Below are positions 16,400 through 25,532 of a DNA stretch of 42,925 nucleotides, in pieces; positions within the stretch are counted from its first letter, which is position 1, and the number at the start of each line of letters is the position of its first letter. This DNA comes from Caballeronia sordidicola (GTDB taxonomy: Bacteria > Pseudomonadota > Gammaproteobacteria > Burkholderiales > Burkholderiaceae): NCBI RefSeq assembly GCF_002220365.1, contig NZ_MTHB01000265.1:1-42925 (forward strand), given 5' to 3'. Made by a program: the position numbers and the translations under genes. The notes under the pieces are model-generated. The model saw nothing but the letters and a program-made list of their open reading frames with translations, did not search any database and was not told where the DNA came from.

Positions 16400-16852
16400 G
16401 ATCGTTCCTCCTGAGGTTGAGGTGAGCCGGGAGCGAAGATGCTGACGCACGGCAAATCGGATTCAGTGGGGACGATCTTATGAGGTGCGCAGTATCTCCA
16501 CGATGGGAGATTCATTAAGGATAATTCACTCGGCAGACCAGCCCAGGAAGGGTGTGCGGTAGCTAATTTTTGCGGTCGAAATATAACAAGTCCATCCGGC
16601 GGGAAGATTAAAAAAGTTTAATGGTGTCGGTAACATAGGCTCCGCGCTTTTCGTGGATAATTGGATGACAGTCGACTAGGCAGAGTCAGTCCGTGTGTGG
16701 GCCCAAAGAGCGTGCATAAGTGGCGCAAGCATCATTGCACCCGTGGCGTCGGTCGGGACGCAGGAGTCACTGAAAGGCGAAATGAGCATGAACCACCATT
16801 GCATCCGCATCTCCATGTCGGTGAGGCCTAAACCTTAGCGCGCGAAATTTAA
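16400..16852. promoter_or_regulatory. Divergent intergenic region upstream of the two-component operon
   Basis: This 453-base non-coding interval lies between the truncated ATPase regulator (minus) and the response regulator (plus). It contains the perfect direct repeat at 16608-16621 and a near copy, TTAA-N6-TTCA, at 16515-16528, both with a 10-bp period. No clear sigma-70 promoter could be fixed by eye. Confidence 0.5.
16608..16621. promoter_or_regulatory. TTAA-N6-TTAA direct repeat upstream of the response regulator
   Basis: TTAAAAAAGTTTAA lies 231 bases before the response-regulator start. It is one of five perfect copies in the window, all non-coding. A 10-bp repeat period is typical of OmpR-family binding sites, so autoregulation by the adjacent regulator is proposed. 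Confidence 0.5.
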
Positions 16853-17533
16853 ATGAAAATCTTGCTCGTCGAGGATAACGATCAGGTCTCCGGATTTCTC
16901 AAGAAAGGACTTACGGAGGCGGGTCATGTGATCGATACCGCGGACAATGGTCGTGACGGTATGTTTCTGGCCGCCAGCGAAACCTATGATGCGATCATCA
17001 TGGATCGCATGCTGCCCGGCGGCATCGACGGTCTGGGAATAATTTCGGCCTTGCGCGCAACCGGCAACCGGGTGCCTATCCTGATCGTCAGCGCTCTCGA
17101 CGACGTCGACGAGCGGATTCGTGGCCTGAAGGCGGGGGGCGACGACTATGTCGTCAAGCCGTTCGCATTCGGCGAAGTGTTGGCGCGGCTCGATGCCTTG
17201 ACGCGCCGCCTCCACGAGAGTTACGCGGAAACGACCTTGAAGGTGGACGATCTGTGCATCGATCTGCTCTCACGCAAAGTGGCGCGCGCCGGCAAGCCGA
17301 TCGCGTTGAAGCCGCGCGAATTTAAGTTGCTGGAGTACCTCATGCGGCACGCGGATCAGGTAGTCACGCGCACCATGCTGCTTGAAAATATCTGGGACTA
17401 TCACTTCGACCCACAAACTAACGTAATCGACGTGCATGTGAGTAAGCTGCGTCACAAGATCGATGCCGGGTTCGAGCGGTCCTTGCTGAGGACGGTGCGC
17501 AATTCGGGCTATATGCTGACAGCGAACGACTAG
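16853..17533 (+). CDS. OmpR-family response regulator
   Basis: This 226-aa DNA-binding response regulator starts with a receiver domain (1-120) showing the acidic pair in LLVEDND (residues 7-8), the phosphoacceptor Asp51 in IIMDRMLPG, Ser80 and Lys102 in DDYVVKPF. The C-terminal winged helix covers about 127-222 (ALKPREFKLLEYLMRHADQV, VIDVHVSKLRHKID, TVRNSGYML). It is the only protein of the operon with a DNA-binding output, so the kinases downstream probably converge on it. It lies 27 bases before the large kinase gene. No clear Shine-Dalgarno precedes the ATG at 16853, but the domain begins immediately there. Confidence 0.93.
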   Translation: MKILLVEDNDQVSGFLKKGLTEAGHVIDTADNGRDGMFLAASETYDAIIMDRMLPGGIDGLGIISALRATGNRVPILIVSALDDVDERIRGLKAGGDDYVVKPFAFGEVLARLDALTRRLHESYAETTLKVDDLCIDLLSRKVARAGKPIALKPREFKLLEYLMRHADQVVTRTMLLENIWDYHFDPQTNVIDVHVSKLRHKIDAGFERSLLRTVRNSGYMLTAND

Positions 17534-17560
17534 CGCGACGTTGGCGAGTGGGGACACGGC

Positions 17561-20500
17561 ATGATGGACTTAACAGGTTTCGGATTTAAGACGCTCTGCG
17601 ACGATGGCGAGTTCGTACTGTCGAGAGCTACCCGGCTGGACGGCCCTGAGACATGGCTGACCGTCACATTGCCTGCCCAGCAGCCCGCGGCCAACAGTCA
17701 GGCGCGTCTCGAGCACGCTTATGAACTCCGCAGCCTACTCGATGGCCGACTCCTCACCCGGCCGCATGCGCTAATCGAATATGAAGGAAGCGCCGCGCTG
17801 GTACTCGAGGACCCAGGCGGCATCTCGCTCTGCGCCATGCCAATGGGTTCGCTACCGCTTGACCGTGTTCTGCTGATTGCGAAGAACCTTGCGGCCGCGC
17901 TCGGCATGCTGCATGGGCGTGGTCTTGTCCATAAGGACATCAGGCCGGCCAACGTACTGGTGGAACCAACAACGGGGGGCGTGGCGCTGACCGGCTTCGG
18001 CATCGCCTCGCGCGTGTCCGGCGAGCAACCGGTCAGTGCGCCGCCTGACGTCGCGTCGGGTGCGCTCGCCTATCTCGCACCAGAGCAAACCGGCCGGATG
18101 AATCGTTCTATCGATTCGCGCGCCGACCTGTATTCGCTGGGCGTCACACTATACGAGATGTTGACGGGCTGTTTTCCGTATCGGGCGAACTCGCCTATCG
18201 AATGGTTTCACTGCCACGTCGCCAAAACGCCGATTCCGTTGCACGAAGTCGCGCGAGACGTGCCGACCCAGGTTGGCGCGATCGTGATGCGTCTGCTGGC
18301 GAAAACCGCTGAGGACCGTTATCAGACGGCGCAGGGGCTGGGAAGCGATTTGTGCCGATGCCTCGATGCATGGGAGCAGACAGCGCGCATCGCGCCGTTT
18401 CCGCTTTGCGCGAACGACGCTCCCGCACAACTGCTCATTCCCGAACGGCTATACGGACGCGAAGCGGAGACCGCAGCGTTGAATGCCGCATTCGACCGTG
18501 TGGTGCAGCACGGCAAGGCGGAAGTGATGCTCGTATCGGGCTATTCCGGTATTGGCAAATCGTCGTTAGTGAATGAGCTGCAGAACAAGCTTGGGCCGTC
18601 GGGTGCCCGCTTCGCGGCAGGCAAATTTGATCAGTACAAGCGTGATATTCCCTACACCACGCTCGGACAGGCGTTTCAGAGTTTGACGCGGCAAATACTC
18701 GGCCAGAGCGAGACGGAGGTTGCGCGTTGGCGTAAGAGGTTGAGCGAAGCGGTGGGTCTGAATGGACAGTTGATTGTCAACCTGATTCCCGATGTCGAGA
18801 GCATCATTGGTCCGCAGCCTCCCGTGCCGGACCTGCCGGCGCAGGAGGCACAAACGCGCTTTCAAGGGGTATTCGGACGCTTCATCGGCGCCTTCGCGCG
18901 CCCCGACCATCCTCTCGTGCTCTTTCTGGACGATTTGCAATGGCTCGACGCCGGCACGATCAGCTTGCTCCAGAGTTTGCTGGCGGCGCCGGGTCTGCAG
19001 AATCTGCTGCTCGTTGGTGCCTATCGCGACAATGAAGTGGGTCCCACTCATCCGCTGATCCGGGCGCTCGTTGCGATTCGCGAGTTGGGCGTGGCGGTTC
19101 ACGATATCGTGCTTACGCCGTTGCAGATGGGCGACGTGGCACGTCTTATCGGTGAGGCCATGCATGCCGATGCTGCCGAGGTGCTGAATCTCGCGCAATT
19201 CATCTTCGAGAAAACAGGCGGCAATCCTTTCTTCACGGTTCAGTTTCTCAAGATGCTTGCTGAGGAGCATTACCTGGTGTTCGATCCTGTGCGCCGAACG
19301 TGGCAACAAGACGTCGCAAGGCTGCGCGAAGCGCGCTTCTCGGATAGCATCGTCGACCTGATGGTCGGCAAGATCGAACGGGTCCCCGATCTCGCTCAGG
19401 TCGCGCTCAAACAGTTTGCGTGTTTCGGCAACAGTGCCACCACCGCCATGCTCGCGCGTATTGGCGGTACTTCCGAGGCCGAGGTGCATCGCTCGCTCGC
19501 CGGCGCCATGGAAGCAGGCCTCGTGTTTCGGCGCGAGCACGGCTACGCGTTTCTTCACGACCGTGTACAGGAAGCGGCCTATGCCTTGATTCCCGAGGGC
19601 GAGCGAGCGACTGCCCACCTGCTCATTGGCCGAATGTTCTCGACCCGTGCGACGGCGGCGGATCTCGAGCAGAACATCTTCGAGATCGTCAATCAATACA
19701 ACCGGGCCGCCGACCTCGTCCACGATCCAGCCGAACGCGAACGTGTCGTGGAATTCAACCTGATTGCTGGTCGTCGGGCAAAGACTTCGTCCGCCAATGC
19801 ATCGGCATCGACTTATCTGTCCATAGGTAGCGCGATGCTCGACGGGGAGGCTTGGGAGACGCAATATTCACTCAAGTTCTCGCTGGAGAGCAGCCTCGCG
19901 GAATGCGAGTTTTTGTCGGGCAACACTGACTCGGCCACGGAGCGGCTGGCGAATCTGTCGATTCGCGCCGCCAATCTGCCCGACCGCGCCACGGTGACCT
20001 GGCTGCGCGTCACTTTATTCACGGCACTGGGCCAGAGCGACCTGGCCGTGCAAATTTGCCTCGACTATTTGCGTGAAGCCGGAATTGACTGGGGGCCTCA
20101 TCCGACCCACGACGAGGCAATCCGCGAATATAACCTGCTCCTTTCGCGCATCGGCGAGTCTCCGATTAAATCGTTGATCGACCTGCCGCTACTCACCGAT
20201 AGCGACCTGCGTGCAACGCTGGACGTGCTCACCGCAGTCTTGCCGCCGGCGTTCTTCAGCGACGAGAATTTGGTCTGCCTGGTGTTGTGCCGCATGGCGA
20301 ATCTGAGTCTCACATATGGCAATAGCGACGCGTCGTCGATCGGCTATTCCTATCTCGGCATGGTCGCCGGTCCGGTGTTCGGCGACTACGGGGCGGGGTT
20401 CCAGTTTGGTCAGCTCGGCTTGGCGCTGGTCGACGAACGCGGACTGCAACGCTTCAGGCCACGTGTCTACATGTGTTTCGCGTATCACGTGATGCCGTGG

Positions 20501-22570
20501 ACCAAGCCTATTCGTGCTGGACTTCCCTTGTTGCGCCGTGCGTTCGAGGCGGCCAGCGAGAGTGGAGACCTCACCTACACGGGCTTCAGCAGTTGCTGCC
20601 TAATCACGTCTCTGCTGGCCGCGGGCGATCCGCTCGCTGACGTCGAGCGGGAAGCCAAGCAGCGTCTGGGCGTGGTGCAGGCCGCAAAATTCGGCCTGAT
20701 CGTCGATATAATCGGCTCGCAGTTGCAGCTCATTCGAACCTTACGCGGCCTGACTCCCTCGTTTCACTCCTTCAACGACGAGGTATTTGACGAAACGGCC
20801 TTCGAGCAGCATCTCGAAGCCGATCCATGCCTCGCGATCGCCACTTGCTGGTACTGGATTCGCAAACTGGAAGGGCGTTTTTTCGCGGGTAACATCTCGC
20901 AGGCGCTGGAGGCCGCTGAGAAGGCCGCGCCGTTGCTGTGGACAACGTCCGGGCACTTCGAACTGGCCGAATACCACTTTTACGCGGCACTCGCACGAGC
21001 GCGCGGCTACGACGATGTGCCGCCCGACGAGCAGGCGGCGCAATTCCGGGCACTCGCCGAGCATCACGCAAAGCTAGCGCTCTGGGCTGAGCACTGTCCA
21101 GGCAATTTTGCCTGCCGCACAGCGCTGGTGGCCGGCGAAATGGCACGTATCAAAGGAAATGAATTCGCGGCGATGCGTGAATACGAAAGCGCAATCCGTC
21201 TCGCTCGCGACTACGAATTCCCATCGATCGAAGCCCTGGCGCTCGAGGTTGCCGCGACCTTCTACCTGGCGCGTGGATTCACGACCATCGCGTTTGTCTA
21301 CTTCGGCAATGCGCGGCTTACCTACCTCCGGTGGGGCGCGCTCGGCAAGGTTCACGCGCTCGACCGGCGCTATCCGAATCTGGTGCACGAACCGGCGAAT
21401 GATGCACCGACCGGAGGTATGGTCGCCGAGCATCTCGATGTCGAAACAGTCGTCAAGGCATCGCAAGCCATTTCCGGCGAGATCACTTTTGAAAGGCTAA
21501 TTCGTACGCTGATGACCATCGTGCTCGAACACGCTGGTGCGGGGCGTGCACTGCTCGTCTTGCCACGCGATGAAAATTTATGGATCGAAGCGGAGGCACT
21601 GGTGAGTCGCGAAGGCGTAGAGGTGCGTGTTCAACATGAAGCCGTGATGCCGCACCATTTGCCGGCTTCTATTCTGCATGACAGCATTCGCACGCGTGAG
21701 CGCGTGCTGCTCGACGACGCGTCGCTGCCGAATCCGTTCTCGGAGGATGAATACCTCCGGTCGGCCGGCTCCCGAGCTGTTTTGTGCCTGCCGCTCGTGA
21801 AGCAGGCAAAACTGATCGGCGTTCTGTACCTGGAAAACAACCTCGCGCCGGGTGTGTTCACGCCGCCGCGTATCGCCGTGCTGGAGCTTCTGGCCTCGCA
21901 GGCGGCAATCTCGCTCGAAAATGCGTCGCTGGAGGAAAAGGAGGCGCTCCTCGAGGAGAAGGAAGCCTTGCTCCATGAAGTCCATCATCGGGTAAAGAAC
22001 AACTTGCAGCTGATCAGCAGTCTGCTCAATCTCCAGGCGGCGCGGGTCACGGACAGGTCGGTTGCAGAGCTATTTGCGGATAGTCGGAATCGGGTGCGTT
22101 CCATGGCGCTCGTTCACGAGAACTTGTACCGTGCCGGTAATTTCGCTCGCATCATGATGGAGACCCACGTTAAAAATCTGTGTGGCCATCTTGCACGCGC
22201 TTACGATATGCGCCAGATGGCTGTGGAACTGCAAGTCGAGGTCGACGACGTGCAACTCGACATGAACCGCGCCGTATCCTGCGGGCTGATTATCAACGAG
22301 CTGGTTTCCAACGCGTTGAAGCACGCATTCCCAAACCGACGTGGCGGCCGCGTGCGCGTCGAACTTGGACTAGTCGACGAAGATCGATGCAAACTGACCG
22401 TTTCGGACAACGGAATCGGCATAGCGCCGGAATTTTCGGTGGCCGAGGCCGACTCGCTAGGGTTGCAACTGGTTCATGACCTCACGCGCCAACTACACGG
22501 GACTCTGGAATTAAGCCGCGTGGGCGGCACCTCCTGCAGCATTCTGTTCAACCCAAACGGACGTGGATAA
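17561..22570 (+). CDS. Multisensor kinase: Ser/Thr-kinase-like, AAA ATPase, GAF, histidine kinase
   Basis: This 1669-aa cytoplasmic signalling protein has a protein-kinase-like domain (about 10-270) with catalytic loop GLVHKDIRPANV (121-132) and a LAPEQTGRMN activation segment. The DFG Asp is replaced (LTGFG, 143-147) and no VAIK-type Lys is obvious, so it may be a pseudokinase. An AAA/STAND ATPase follows with Walker A GYSGIGKS (327-334) and Walker B VLFLDDLQWLD (453-463). Then come a long helical TPR-like region (about 700-1260), a GAF domain (about 1280-1440), a short coiled coil with the repeat LEEKEAL, and a HisKA_2-type kinase with phosphoacceptor His in VHHRVKNNLQ (His1476) and ATP-site motifs NELVSNALKHAF and DNGIGI. 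No transmembrane segment is seen. The family is best known from cyanobacteria and proteobacteria; its ligands are mostly unknown. Confidence 0.9.
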   Translation: MMDLTGFGFKTLCDDGEFVLSRATRLDGPETWLTVTLPAQQPAANSQARLEHAYELRSLLDGRLLTRPHALIEYEGSAALVLEDPGGISLCAMPMGSLPLDRVLLIAKNLAAALGMLHGRGLVHKDIRPANVLVEPTTGGVALTGFGIASRVSGEQPVSAPPDVASGALAYLAPEQTGRMNRSIDSRADLYSLGVTLYEMLTGCFPYRANSPIEWFHCHVAKTPIPLHEVARDVPTQVGAIVMRLLAKTAEDRYQTAQGLGSDLCRCLDAWEQTARIAPFPLCANDAPAQLLIPERLYGREAETAALNAAFDRVVQHGKAEVMLVSGYSGIGKSSLVNELQNKLGPSGARFAAGKFDQYKRDIPYTTLGQAFQSLTRQILGQSETEVARWRKRLSEAVGLNGQLIVNLIPDVESIIGPQPPVPDLPAQEAQTRFQGVFGRFIGAFARPDHPLVLFLDDLQWLDAGTISLLQSLLAAPGLQNLLLVGAYRDNEVGPTHPLIRALVAIRELGVAVHDIVLTPLQMGDVARLIGEAMHADAAEVLNLAQFIFEKTGGNPFFTVQFLKMLAEEHYLVFDPVRRTWQQDVARLREARFSDSIVDLMVGKIERVPDLAQVALKQFACFGNSATTAMLARIGGTSEAEVHRSLAGAMEAGLVFRREHGYAFLHDRVQEAAYALIPEGERATAHLLIGRMFSTRATAADLEQNIFEIVNQYNRAADLVHDPAERERVVEFNLIAGRRAKTSSANASASTYLSIGSAMLDGEAWETQYSLKFSLESSLAECEFLSGNTDSATERLANLSIRAANLPDRATVTWLRVTLFTALGQSDLAVQICLDYLREAGIDWGPHPTHDEAIREYNLLLSRIGESPIKSLIDLPLLTDSDLRATLDVLTAVLPPAFFSDENLVCLVLCRMANLSLTYGNSDASSIGYSYLGMVAGPVFGDYGAGFQFGQLGLALVDERGLQRFRPRVYMCFAYHVMPWTKPIRAGLPLLRRAFEAASESGDLTYTGFSSCCLITSLLAAGDPLADVEREAKQRLGVVQAAKFGLIVDIIGSQLQLIRTLRGLTPSFHSFNDEVFDETAFEQHLEADPCLAIATCWYWIRKLEGRFFAGNISQALEAAEKAAPLLWTTSGHFELAEYHFYAALARARGYDDVPPDEQAAQFRALAEHHAKLALWAEHCPGNFACRTALVAGEMARIKGNEFAAMREYESAIRLARDYEFPSIEALALEVAATFYLARGFTTIAFVYFGNARLTYLRWGALGKVHALDRRYPNLVHEPANDAPTGGMVAEHLDVETVVKASQAISGEITFERLIRTLMTIVLEHAGAGRALLVLPRDENLWIEAEALVSREGVEVRVQHEAVMPHHLPASILHDSIRTRERVLLDDASLPNPFSEDEYLRSAGSRAVLCLPLVKQAKLIGVLYLENNLAPGVFTPPRIAVLELLASQAAISLENASLEEKEALLEEKEALLHEVHHRVKNNLQLISSLLNLQAARVTDRSVAELFADSRNRVRSMALVHENLYRAGNFARIMMETHVKNLCGHLARAYDMRQMAVELQVEVDDVQLDMNRAVSCGLIINELVSNALKHAFPNRRGGRVRVELGLVDEDRCKLTVSDNGIGIAPEFSVAEADSLGLQLVHDLTRQLHGTLELSRVGGTSCSILFNPNGRG

Positions 22571-25532
22571 AACACCCATAATGGCGGCCGCACGCATTCT
22601 TGTAGTCGAAGACGATCGGGTCGTCGCGAGAGATATCGCCCAGCAGATGACCCGCGCGGGCCATACGATTGTCGGCATCACGGCGCGCGGTGAAGACGCG
22701 CTTACGCTGGCGGCCGAGACCGCGCCAGATCTGGTATTAATGGACGTGCGTCTGGACGGCCAGCTCGACGGCATCGACACCGCGCGGCTGCTGCGTGAGA
22801 AATGCAGCCTGCCGGTCGTCTTCCTGACCGCTTACGCAGACGAGGAAACCGTCCGGCGCGCCACGGTAATGGAACCGTTCGGCTACGTGCTCAAACCGTT
22901 CGACGATACGCAACTGCGTACCGTCGTTGAAATGGCGCTATATAAGCACGGTGCCGAACGTCGTCTGCGTGAAAGCGAACAACGCTACGCGGTCACGCTG
23001 TCGAGTATCGGCGACGCAGTGATCGCAACCGATCGGGACTCGCATATTAATTTTATGAACCCGGTCGCGGAAATGCTCACCGGCTGGGTGCGGGGCGAGG
23101 CAATGGGGCGGCCGCTCGCCGACGTGTTTAAAGCGATCAGCGAAACAACTCGTGCGCCCGTTGAGGACCCGGTGGCGGCCGTGCTGCGAGCCGGCACCAT
23201 TGTCGGGCTGGCGAATCACACGCTGCTGCTCGCGCGCGACGGACGTGAGGTCGCCATCGACGACAGTGGGTCGCCGATCGTCGACGACCGCGGCAAAATC
23301 CTCGGCGTGGTACTTGTGTTCCGCGACGTCACGCACAGGCGGAGAGCCGAAGAGGCCGAGATACTGCGCGAGACGAACGCCCGCCTCGAAATGGCCATGC
23401 ACGGTTCGAATGTCGGCGTGTGGGAAATCGATATGCCGGACGGTGATCATCGCCACGGTTTCGCGCGGTTCTCGAACATCTGGGAGTGGCTCGGGTACAC
23501 CCGTCCGCAGACCATGCTGGACTACGAGGCCTATATGGGGGTGTTGCATCCCGACGACCGTGCGCCCACCGAAGCCGCCATGCTCCGGTATCTTGGCAGG
23601 AAGGTCGATGGCTTCGAATTGGAGAACCGTCTGCTCCATCGCGACGGCGGCGTGCGTTGGGTTCTCGTGCGTGGCACAGCGCGCTGGGATTCCAGCGGCA
23701 AGCCGGTTCGCTTTGTCGGTAGTCTCGTCGACATCACCGAGCTGAAACTGGCGGAGCAGGCACTGCGATCAAGCGAAGCGCGCTTTCGCGGTACATTTGA
23801 AAATGCCGCAGTCGGCATCGCGCACTGCGATCTCGATGGACAGTTCCTGCGTGTGAATCAACGCGCGTGCGAGATCGTCGGCTATCAACGCGAGAGCCTT
23901 CTGCTCAAGCGTTTGCAGGACGTCACCGATCCTGACTTTCTGCCAGCTAGTGAAGAGAAGTACTGCTTGCTCACCGACGGAAAGGTGTCACACTATTCAG
24001 AAGAAATATCGCTGGTTAAACTCGACGGATCGCGAGTCTGCGTGAGTGTGTCAGCAGCGCTCCAACGCGACGCGAGCGGCCACGCAGTTCACACTATTGC
24101 TATCCTCCAGGATATTTCAGCGCGCAAGGCGCTCGAAGACGCTGTGCGCATGGCAAAAGATGCCGCTGAATCGGCGAATCATGCCAAAGATCAGTTCCTT
24201 GCGAACATCAGCCATGAACTGCGCACACCGTTGAACGGTATCCTGGGTTACGCCCAAATCTTGCGACGCGATGCGTCGATGACCGAGCGGCAACTGTCGA
24301 GCCTCGCTGTCATTGAACAAAGCGGTGAGCATTTGCTCATGCTTATCAACGACATTCTGGACTTTGCACGAATCGAAGCGGGCAAGCTCGAACTGAACGT
24401 GACGGACGTGCCACTCGGACCGTTTCTCCGCGTCATTGCCGAGATGGTGAGCGTGCGTGTTGATCAGAAACATCTGGTGCTGAACTACGACGCGCCGCCG
24501 AATTTGTCGAAGGTGATTCGTGTCGACGAAAAACGCCTGCGGCAAGTCCTGTTGAATCTTCTCGCCAATGCGGTCAAGTTCACGGATCAGGGTGAAGTCG
24601 CGCTTGTCGTGCAGATGTTGTCGGAGGGACGGTTGCGCTTCGAAGTGAGGGATACCGGCGTAGGTGTGAGTCCGGACCGGATTGAGGCGATCTTTCAGCC
24701 GTTCGAGCAGGCCGGCGACTCTTTCCGGCGCAGCGGCGGGGTCGGTCTCGGGCTTGCGATCAGCCGTCAGCTATTGCGCATGATGGGCAGCGAAATCGGC
24801 GTCACGAGCGTGGTGGGCAAGGGCAGTACGTTCTGGTTTGAGCTCGATGCCCCTGTGTCCAATGCAGAAGTGGCGGCTTTTAGTCCCTCGCTTCAGATCA
24901 CAGGCTACGAAGGTGAGGAGCGGCATGTGCTGGTGGTGGACGACGTTGCCGCGAACCGCTCGTTGATCGTCGACACGCTGCAGCGCTGCGGCTTTCGGGT
25001 TTCGGAAAGTAGCGACGGCGGTGATGCATTGCATAAGGCGCTGACATCGCGTCCTGATCTGATCCTAGTCGACACGGTCATGCCCGTGATGGGCGGACTG
25101 GAGATGCTAGCCCACATTCGCGTCTCGAATGTGTTGTGCGAGGTGCCGGTCATCGCCGTTTCTGCGGATGCGTCGCGACACAATGCCCGCGCCAATCTCG
25201 CGGCGGGGGCCAGCGTCTTTCTGGAGAAGCCGCTCGATCTCGACAGGCTGTTGAGTGAAATAGCAGCGCTGCTCAAGCTCAACTGGAAGATCCGGGTAGT
25301 ACCACCCAAACCAGACTCCGCCCTTGTCGTGCCGCCGCGTCATGAGATGGTGACGTTGCATCGGCTGGCACTGTTGGGCTCGATGCGTGACATCGTCCAT
25401 CATGCCGAATATCTTGTCGGCCTCGATAGCCGCTATGAGCCCTTTGCGGCGCAATTGCGGCGCCTTGCGGCGGGCTACGAATCGCAGGCTTTGCTGTCGA
25501 TGATAGAACAATATTTGGGTCAAGACTCATGA
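22563..25532 (+). CDS. Hybrid histidine kinase REC-PAS-PAS-PAS-HisKA-HATPase-REC
   Basis: This 989-aa soluble hybrid kinase has an N-terminal receiver (about 10-125) with Asp61 in LVLMDVRLDG and Lys111 in YVLKPF. Three PAS-type domains follow at about 135-265, 275-395 and 400-520 (ITDRDSHINF-like start, VRWVLVRGTARWD, GTFENAAVGIAHCDLDG). The HisKA box is FLANISHELRTPLNG with His551. The ATPase domain shows NLLANAVKFTDQGEV, RDTGVGV and GGVGLGLAISRQL, and the C-terminal receiver has Asp837 in LILVDTVMPVMGG. The GTG at 22563 overlaps the previous stop by 8 bases; an ATG at 22581 is an equally good start. The N-terminal receiver suggests input from another kinase, and the C-terminal receiver implies a relay step. 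No Hpt domain is seen in the operon. Confidence 0.9.
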   Translation: MDKTPIMAAARILVVEDDRVVARDIAQQMTRAGHTIVGITARGEDALTLAAETAPDLVLMDVRLDGQLDGIDTARLLREKCSLPVVFLTAYADEETVRRATVMEPFGYVLKPFDDTQLRTVVEMALYKHGAERRLRESEQRYAVTLSSIGDAVIATDRDSHINFMNPVAEMLTGWVRGEAMGRPLADVFKAISETTRAPVEDPVAAVLRAGTIVGLANHTLLLARDGREVAIDDSGSPIVDDRGKILGVVLVFRDVTHRRRAEEAEILRETNARLEMAMHGSNVGVWEIDMPDGDHRHGFARFSNIWEWLGYTRPQTMLDYEAYMGVLHPDDRAPTEAAMLRYLGRKVDGFELENRLLHRDGGVRWVLVRGTARWDSSGKPVRFVGSLVDITELKLAEQALRSSEARFRGTFENAAVGIAHCDLDGQFLRVNQRACEIVGYQRESLLLKRLQDVTDPDFLPASEEKYCLLTDGKVSHYSEEISLVKLDGSRVCVSVSAALQRDASGHAVHTIAILQDISARKALEDAVRMAKDAAESANHAKDQFLANISHELRTPLNGILGYAQILRRDASMTERQLSSLAVIEQSGEHLLMLINDILDFARIEAGKLELNVTDVPLGPFLRVIAEMVSVRVDQKHLVLNYDAPPNLSKVIRVDEKRLRQVLLNLLANAVKFTDQGEVALVVQMLSEGRLRFEVRDTGVGVSPDRIEAIFQPFEQAGDSFRRSGGVGLGLAISRQLLRMMGSEIGVTSVVGKGSTFWFELDAPVSNAEVAAFSPSLQITGYEGEERHVLVVDDVAANRSLIVDTLQRCGFRVSESSDGGDALHKALTSRPDLILVDTVMPVMGGLEMLAHIRVSNVLCEVPVIAVSADASRHNARANLAAGASVFLEKPLDLDRLLSEIAALLKLNWKIRVVPPKPDSALVVPPRHEMVTLHRLALLGSMRDIVHHAEYLVGLDSRYEPFAAQLRRLAAGYESQALLSMIEQYLGQDS

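Noticed and set aside
18566..19864. 432-aa open frame on the minus strand inside the large kinase gene
   Set aside because: It is fully antisense to a well-supported coding region with clear AAA motifs; long antisense frames are expected in GC-rich genes and its translation is low-complexity Arg/His-rich.
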